Assembly: GCA_039920865.1 (NCBI GenBank)
Contig: JBDSCZ010000273.1
Location: 1-27,412, forward strand
Length of the DNA stretch: 27,412 nucleotides
Reading direction: 5' to 3'
Origin: AVCC01 sp039920865
Lineage (GTDB): Bacteria > Pseudomonadota > Gammaproteobacteria > Burkholderiales > Burkholderiaceae_D
The notes beneath the pieces were generated by a model. The model made no database searches and was not told the DNA's origin. It worked only from the letters and a program-made list of their open reading frames with translations. Shown piece after piece: positions 23,257-27,412 of this stretch. Position 1 is the stretch's first letter. Each line of letters opens with the position of its first letter. The translations under genes and the position numbers were made by a program.

Positions 23257-23337
23257 ATCGTACTCCTTGGTTGGTGTGCTAAAGCACTAAATAGTAACGT
23301 TGTCCGCTGCTCGTATAGTAGATTAATGTCAAGGACA

Positions 23338-23382
23338 ACTAACGCTGGTGCATTTTTCAAAATGCATAGTTTGAGCGTTAGT
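23338..23382. repeat. Two-tier palindrome between uspA and the phasin gene
   Basis: The outer arms ACTAACGCT (23338-23346) and AGCGTTAGT (23374-23382) are exact reverse complements. Inside them, TGCATTTT (23349-23356) and AAAATGCA (23359-23366) are exact with a 2-base loop. A further pair, GTTGTCC (23299-23305) and GGACAAC (23333-23339), overlaps the left arm, so two alternative structures compete for the same bases. It is 82 bp from the uspA start. It could be an operator or a folded 5' leader of uspA. Confidence 0.6.
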
Positions 23383-23405
23383 CGTGGCGGTTTGCAAATT
23401 AAACT

Positions 23406-23419
23406 TTGATATCGATCAA
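23406..23419 (+). promoter_or_regulatory. FNR/ANR box between uspA and phasin genes
   Basis: TTGAT-ATCG-ATCAA is a perfect FNR consensus site. The centre is 116 bp before the phasin ATG and 156 bp before the uspA ATG. If it acts at -41.5 for the phasin gene, transcription would start near 23454 with an AT-rich -10 region (CAAAATAAAA, 23441-23450), leaving a leader of about 75 bases. For uspA the geometry is less simple. Confidence 0.7.
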
Positions 23420-23528
23420 ACCGCACAGACGTGCAAATGTCAAAATAAAAGCCGTTTTTGTGGCCGTCATCTTAGTTTGTCGCAAAAGTGCCGCGCATCG
23501 ATTCTCATTTTTCTCCAGGAGTACCAAC

Positions 23529-24086
23529 ATGCAAAACCCTGAAAGTGCTATCACCGATTCCTACAATAACCAGTTGCATGCAACCCGACAGTTGGCAGAG
23601 TGCGTATTGACTTGCACCGAAGAAATTGACCAAGTGGTTTTGAGCGCAGCGCATGCGCTGTTTAATGAGCAAATACAGTTTGCGCAGGCATTGCTGACTA
23701 GTCGCGACATGAAACAAATTGCATTACTGCAATCTAGTTTTCTATCGCACACGCCAGATTATGTTGCCAAATGCCAGAAAGACATACTGCAAATATGTCA
23801 GGAGATGCAAAACAAGCTCGGAAAAACCATGGAGCAATATTTCGAACATACCAGTAACGTGCCTCTGATGCCGATATCCATGATGCCTTTGACAATGCCG
23901 GGGAAAAAAGGCAATGGCGACCTGATGGGGCCTATGACCGATATGTTCAATGTCTGGAGCTCTACATTCAAGGAGGCGTCGACACTTGCAACCCATAATC
24001 TTGAGACTGCCCGTAACACTTTTGAAAAAGTTAACAGCACTATAGTGGAAGAAAAGAAAGCCGCAATCCGTGAAAAACAGAAATAA
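23529..24086 (+). CDS. Phasin family protein (polyhydroxyalkanoate granule-associated)
   Basis: A 185-residue, mostly helical and amphipathic protein. The start ATG 23529 has AGGAG at 23516-23520; the frame is open further upstream but an earlier start would run through the FNR box. The phasin features are FNEQIQFAQALLTSRDMKQI (about 45-64), the heptad-like region to about residue 115, a Met/Pro-rich hinge (PLMPISMMPLTMPG, about 117-130) and a C-terminal helix with WSSTFKEASTLATHNLETAR (about 148-167). Phasins coat PHA granules and control their number and size; some act as chaperones. No pha genes lie nearby. The preceding FNR box suggests that expression rises at low oxygen. Confidence 0.8.
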   Translation: MQNPESAITDSYNNQLHATRQLAECVLTCTEEIDQVVLSAAHALFNEQIQFAQALLTSRDMKQIALLQSSFLSHTPDYVAKCQKDILQICQEMQNKLGKTMEQYFEHTSNVPLMPISMMPLTMPGKKGNGDLMGPMTDMFNVWSSTFKEASTLATHNLETARNTFEKVNSTIVEEKKAAIREKQK

Positions 24087-24217
24087 CCGAGTTTTGATGC
24101 GGTCGTTTTTTTGCCGCTTAAGCTGCCGCCTGTGTTGATTCAGCGCCCTACAAAACCACGCCACCCCAGTTTTGAGTAATGTGCGACCAGATAATTATCG
24201 CGCCTCGTACATTTGAT

Positions 24218-24274
24218 GGGTATATGGAAATAATGCCATTTTTCCGCATATTTTTATTGCGACATAAAAAATAC
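24218..24274 (+). repeat. Intergenic 55-bp element, copy C
   Basis: Begins GG-GTAT (GTAT 24220-24223), TTTCCGCA at offset 22-29 (24241-24248), ATTGCGAC at 37-44, ends AAAAATAC (ATAC 24271-24274); 55 bp. Closest relative is copy B (41/55). Lies between the convergent phasin and response-regulator genes, in a 266-bp gap that otherwise shows nothing I can assign. Confidence 0.8.
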
Positions 24275-24352
24275 ATTGGCTAGTATATTTTTTAGGGCGA
24301 AGCGATCAATGGCGCATAGGCTGCTTTTTTACGAACTTGATGATGGCCGGCG

Positions 24353-24997
24353 TTAGCGGTTCGGGGTGCTGATCATGTTTTGAACGACCGCATACTGGAC
24401 CAGTTCCGCGAGCGAATGTATATGCATTTTTTGCATCATGCGGGTTTTGTGGGTACTGATGGTTTTTACGCTTAAATGCAAATAGTCGGCAATTTCGGTA
24501 ATCGATTTTCCATGCACCAGAAAGTTGAAAAGTTCGAGTTCACGGTTCGACAGTCGGTCATGCGGTAGTGTGTCGTGCGGCTCCATAATTTCCAGTGCCA
24601 GTTGCTCGGCGACTTCGGCGCTAATGTAGGGGCGACCGGACGCAACTTTGGCAATCGCACTGAGCAACTGCGTTCCCGCGCTTTCCTTGGTCAAATAGCC
24701 GCGCGCGCCTGCCCGTATCGTGCGCACTGCGTATTGTTCTTCTTCGTGCATGGTGAGCACCAGGATCGGCAGTTTCGGCGCTTCGCTCTTGATTTGCCGA
24801 ATCAGCTCGATGCCGCTGCGCCCCGGCATCGACAGATCCAGCAACAGCAGGTCAAATCCGCCTTCCCGCACTTTTGCCATAACTTCGAAGCCGTTGACGG
24901 CTTCGCCGACAACTTCGATGTTTTCTGCACCGTTCAAAATGCGTTTGAGTCCTTCGCGCATGATTGTGTGATCGTCTGCAATAACTAACCGTACCAT
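24353..24997 (-). CDS. NarL/FixJ-type response regulator
   Basis: A 214-residue protein. Receiver domain: ADDH (Asp8, Asp9), phosphorylation site Asp54 in LLLLDLSMPG, Thr near 82 in VLTMHE, and Lys near 104 in YLTKES. A linker leads to a LuxR-type helix-turn-helix (about 145-205: SNRELELFNFLVHGKSITEI, then LHLSVKTISTHKTRMMQKM). Such proteins bind DNA as dimers when phosphorylated. It lies 12 bp downstream of the PAS kinase gene and is clearly its cognate regulator. Targets are unknown. The flanking Usp genes and phasin suggest an energy- or oxygen-stress regulon. Confidence 0.94.
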   Translation of the reverse strand: MVRLVIADDHTIMREGLKRILNGAENIEVVGEAVNGFEVMAKVREGGFDLLLLDLSMPGRSGIELIRQIKSEAPKLPILVLTMHEEEQYAVRTIRAGARGYLTKESAGTQLLSAIAKVASGRPYISAEVAEQLALEIMEPHDTLPHDRLSNRELELFNFLVHGKSITEIADYLHLSVKTISTHKTRMMQKMHIHSLAELVQYAVVQNMISTPNR

Positions 24998-25009
24998 CGG
25001 TTTAACCGT

Positions 25010-26152
25010 TCATGATGAAAACTGGGGCGAGTTCCAAAGCGGAACAGAAGCATCGATCGCAAGCCCGTGCGGGGCGATGTTGTGAATGTTGATTGTACCC
25101 CCCAGCATATAAATGCGTTCCTGCATTGCATTCAAGCCATGGAAGTGGTGATTATTTTTAGGCCATGCCGGAATGCCGATGCCATTATCCTGTATCGAGA
25201 GTTTGAGGTCGGGATCCATGTAGCCCAGGATGATATTAACCTTACTCGCCTGCGCATGTTTTTCAATATTCAGCAGACACTCCTGAACCACCCTGAAAAT
25301 GGTGGATGCGATATGGCCACGGATATCGGCTCTCAGATCCTGGCATTCGAGTTCGCACAGGATCGCAGTTTTTTTATGGAATACCCCTGCCGCCCATTCG
25401 ATCGCCGGCTTCAGACCAAAATCGTCCAGCAACGGCGGGTGTAAATCCGACGCTATGCGTTTGGTGGTCGCGATGCTGTCGTCCAGCAACAGCTGCATTT
25501 GTCGCAGCCGTTTCGATATCAATTCCGAGTTGGTTTCAGCGCCGCGTTCAAGCCAGTCCAGATCCAGTTTTAGGACGCCTAAGCGTTGCGCGAGGTCGTC
25601 ATGCAACTGTCCGAACAGGCTCTTTTTTTCATCTTCGCACACCCGTTGGTAGGACGCGGCCAGCAGGCGTCGATCTATTTTGTGTTTATCGCCGCGGTTG
25701 TCGATTTTTGTATTCTGATCCGATTTGCGCAGCGTCAGAACCGTGAAATGCGTTCCCCGCAACTTGTGGCGGGAAATCGATATCTGCACCGGGGTTCCAC
25801 CCGCATTGTTGCAGCCAGGTGTAGAAGCCGGCCCCGGCGGAGAACTCTGCGCAGTCTGGCGCATGGTGGTAAATACCTCTTCGCACGAAGTGGAGGCCGC
25901 CAGGTTCAGACGTTCCGGAAACACCGCATGCCAAGGCTGGCCCAGCAATTGTTCTTGCTGGTAGCCGAGGATATGTTCGGCTTGCCGATTCAGGAAGGTG
26001 ATCTTGTGGGCTTGATCCAGAATCACCAAGGCAATTGTGTCCGAGCGGAGTATTTCAGCCAAACCAGACTCCAGACGGCCGCATGGGCGCTGCCTGATTG
26101 CCGCCAGTAGATCAGTCAGGCCGGGCGCTTCTTGTTCTGGATACGGATTCAT
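25010..26152 (-). CDS. PAS-domain NarX-type sensor histidine kinase (HisKA_3)
   Basis: A 380-residue protein without membrane helices, so cytosolic. A PAS domain spans about 32-143 (ALVILDQAHKITFLNRQAEH near 41-60). The HisKA_3 domain has the phospho-acceptor His184 in LFGQLHDDLAQRLGVLKLDL, then a HATPase domain with the N-box VVQECLLNIEKHA (about 288-300), DNGIGIP and GLNAMQERIYMLGG. The HDDLAQ motif is typical of kinases paired with NarL-type regulators, and the regulator gene follows 12 bp downstream. No Cys cluster or haem-binding His-rich pattern is evident in the PAS, so the signal (redox, ligand or other) cannot be told. The ribosome site GAGGG is close to the ATG. It follows the single-domain uspA by 100 bp. 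Confidence 0.92.
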   Translation of the reverse strand: MNPYPEQEAPGLTDLLAAIRQRPCGRLESGLAEILRSDTIALVILDQAHKITFLNRQAEHILGYQQEQLLGQPWHAVFPERLNLAASTSCEEVFTTMRQTAQSSPPGPASTPGCNNAGGTPVQISISRHKLRGTHFTVLTLRKSDQNTKIDNRGDKHKIDRRLLAASYQRVCEDEKKSLFGQLHDDLAQRLGVLKLDLDWLERGAETNSELISKRLRQMQLLLDDSIATTKRIASDLHPPLLDDFGLKPAIEWAAGVFHKKTAILCELECQDLRADIRGHIASTIFRVVQECLLNIEKHAQASKVNIILGYMDPDLKLSIQDNGIGIPAWPKNNHHFHGLNAMQERIYMLGGTINIHNIAPHGLAIDASVPLWNSPQFSS

Positions 26153-26252
26153 TAACCCTCACTGCATTAGGAACCCGGCACAATCTCGACTGCTTCGTGC
26201 CAGATTGATTGGGTAGGCGACTTTGCTGCGATCTGGCGGTCGGACATGCTGC

Positions 26253-26717
26253 TTATGTGGTGGCGGTTTTTTCCACTCGATAAACCAGTACCGGGATATG
26301 GCATAAGGAAAGCACTTTCGCGGTAACGCTGCCTAGAATCAACTGCCCCCAACCGCCGCGCCCGTGGGATCCCATGAAAATCAGGTCGCACTGATTTTTT
26401 TGGGCTGCTTGGGCGATACTTTTCGCAGGAGTATCTGCGAACTCGATCAGACCGGTGAACCTCAGGCCGGCTGCCTCTGCCGCCGTCTGTATCGTCTGCA
26501 AATACTTTTCCCCCGCCTGGCGCATCGACGCCCTGTACTCTTCTTCGGAAGGGTAGCTGGGAGGGATGATTTCCACATAGATTGGATACTGATATTCGGG
26601 GGCGACGTAAATCCCCATAACTTCGGCATTCAATTGCCGGGCAAACTCCACACCTGCCTGTACCGCAGTGTTGGAAAAGTCGGAACCATCGGTCGGAATC
26701 AGGATTTTTTGATACAT
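26253..26717 (-). CDS. Single-domain universal stress protein (UspA family)
   Basis: A 154-residue protein of standard length, starting MYQKILIPTDGSDFSNTAV, with the complete ATP-binding loop GSHGRGGWGQLILGS (G-x2-G-x9-G-S) near 118-132. It is the ATP-binding type of Usp, unlike the tandem protein at 22357. The start has GAGG 6 bases upstream. It stands in front of the PAS kinase and response regulator genes in the same direction, 100 bp apart, with no terminator between them that I can see, so the three may share a transcript. A degenerate FNR-type box is located about 70 bp before the start. Confidence 0.95.
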   Translation of the reverse strand: MYQKILIPTDGSDFSNTAVQAGVEFARQLNAEVMGIYVAPEYQYPIYVEIIPPSYPSEEEYRASMRQAGEKYLQTIQTAAEAAGLRFTGLIEFADTPAKSIAQAAQKNQCDLIFMGSHGRGGWGQLILGSVTAKVLSLCHIPVLVYRVEKTATT

Positions 26718-26780
26718 ATAGCCTCGCTTAAAAATTGTACTTGAACGTGCTGAGATTGACAGGCTGCTTGCGATCGCACA

Positions 26781-26794
26781 TTGCGAAAAATCAA
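26781..26794 (-). promoter_or_regulatory. Degenerate FNR-type box upstream of the single-domain uspA
   Basis: On the minus strand TTGAT-TTTT-CGCAA has a perfect left half and a right half with two mismatches (8 of 10). Its centre is 70 bp before the uspA ATG, almost the same distance as for the ccoN box (65 bp). No good -10 box was found at the predicted place, so this is tentative. Confidence 0.3.
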
Positions 26795-27138
26795 ACTGGT
26801 ATACAGGTGATTACACACTGGCAATATCAGTATAGGTGACTGCGGCTCTGGTGGAGCGATTTACCGCAGCGCCGCTTATTGTGTCAAATCAAGCGTTTAT
26901 TGAATGGCTCGATTTACATTCAAAATATGTTAAGTCAAAGCGTCCCGCAGCTTGTTTTTGCGGTGCTTCCGATCGGAGAATGATTTTGTTCAGAATGCAT
27001 TTTTGGGTGCTGCCGGTAGCGTGACCGGATCGCGTTATCTGCTGCGGCTGGGCCGATCTGCGCCCGCGTGATCCAGATGGATACGCTGTCGGCGCATGCC
27101 GATTGCGGCTGTATTTTTGAATGCAGGAGAACCCGAAA
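26795..27138. other. Gene-free region before the ftsH-like gene
   Basis: About 340 bp between divergent uspA and ftsH-like genes. I see no RNA gene, terminator or repeat element copy. A 62-codon frame at 26836-27024 has no family features or ribosome site and is not called. The ftsH promoter must lie here but I cannot point to it. Confidence 0.5.
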
Positions 27139-27412
27139 GTGGATAAAACCGATCGCGAGCGAAAATGGAATCTCTGGTATCTGCTCTCCGCCGTGCTGGG
27201 TGTTCTTTTTCTGAGGCTGGTTTTCATGCAGTGGCAGTTGGGCGAGCCTTTGCCATACAGTGAATTTTTGCAGGAATTAAAGTTGAACAACGTCAAGGAA
27301 GTGGCGATCTACGATAACCAGATCCAAGGCGTGTTGACGCACCCGCGCGCCGATGGCAGGACCGTGTTCGTCACCACACGCGTAGACCGGGAATTGGCTG
27401 ATGAACTGGTGC
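27139..27412 (+). CDS. ftsH: FtsH-type ATP-dependent zinc metalloprotease, N-terminal part
   Basis: The first 91 codons run to the window edge; the AAA and protease domains are outside. Visible are an N-terminal membrane helix (KWNLWYLLSAVLGVLFLRLV, about residues 9-28) and the start of the FtsH periplasmic domain: LPYSEFLQELKLNNVKEVAI (about 40-59), then TVFVTTRVDRELADELV. FtsH degrades unassembled membrane proteins and selected regulators. I prefer GTG 27139, since AGGAG lies at 27124-27128; ATG 27121 is in frame but has no ribosome site. The N-terminus differs from the housekeeping E. coli type and may mark a second FtsH paralogue in this genome. Alternative FtsH-related family members cannot be excluded from this fragment. 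Confidence 0.8.
   Translation, partial: MDKTDRERKWNLWYLLSAVLGVLFLRLVFMQWQLGEPLPYSEFLQELKLNNVKEVAIYDNQIQGVLTHPRADGRTVFVTTRVDRELADELV

Noticed and set aside
24095..24140. Terminator after the phasin gene (GCGG, T-run, CCGC)
   Set aside because: The stem is only 4 bp, and the T-run lies in the loop rather than after the hairpin.
26836..27024. 62-codon open frame on the plus strand between uspA and ftsH
   Set aside because: No ribosome site, no hydrophobic or domain pattern, and composition like non-coding sequence.
1..27412. CRISPR arrays, tRNA/rRNA genes, transposases, prophage or defence genes
   Set aside because: No direct-repeat arrays, no cloverleaf sequences, and no matching proteins seen on either strand.

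Overview
The window is a stretch of a Gram-negative, aerobic to microaerobic proteobacterial chromosome, most likely a betaproteobacterium (Burkholderiales/Nitrosomonadales type). The inference rests on the ccoNOQP-ccoG-ccoH operon with ccoI-ccoS beside it, a phasin gene (implying polyhydroxyalkanoate granules), the acetate-permease/sensor-kinase locus and FNR-type boxes. No genus can be assigned by reading alone. There is no phage, transposase, CRISPR, tRNA or rRNA signal. The window opens inside a cation:proton antiporter gene and closes inside an ftsH-like gene.

Layout. (1) 1-2070: end of a CPA2-type antiporter and a YbdK-type carboxylate-amine ligase. (2) 2289-5094: copper-ATPase module for cbb3 oxidase assembly, with the N-terminal metal-binding domain encoded as a separate overlapping gene, then ccoI and ccoS. 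(3) 5559-12050: FNR-type box, ccoN, ccoO, hairpin, ccoQ, ccoP, ccoG, ccoH/fixH, a small unknown membrane protein and a DsbD_2/SafE-like membrane protein; this is a complete high-affinity oxidase and its assembly kit. (4) 12172-22085: acetate locus. The minus strand carries DUF485-actP, which end at a strong terminator, then a second unit made of a small two-helix membrane protein, a transporter-fused (SSS-STAC) histidine kinase, a single-domain response regulator and a membrane-anchored DnaQ-type exonuclease fused to a degenerate histidine kinase. A divergent gene encodes a cNMP-CBS-nucleotidyltransferase (DUF294) protein. (5) 22357-26717: stress and oxygen-related island with a tandem UspA, a divergent phasin behind a perfect FNR box, a NarL-type response regulator, a PAS histidine kinase and a single-domain UspA. 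(6) 27139 to the end: start of an FtsH-type membrane protease.

How they work together. The gene content suggests a cell tuned for low oxygen: FNR-type control of the cbb3 oxidase and probably of the phasin (and perhaps the Usp genes), acetate uptake and sensing as carbon input, and storage-granule and stress proteins.

The most unusual signal is not a gene. Six gene-free gaps each carry one copy of the same short element of about 55 bp. All copies align without internal gaps over the conserved core: GTAT at the left end, CCGCA at offsets 25-29, usually TGCG at 39-42, and ATAC at offsets 52-56. Copies lie at 2096, 5237 (minus), 12092, 20051 (minus), 22262 and 24218. I do not recognise this family. 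Other points of interest are the split CcoI metal-binding domain, the exonuclease-pseudokinase fusion, and several long perfect palindromes in regulatory gaps.
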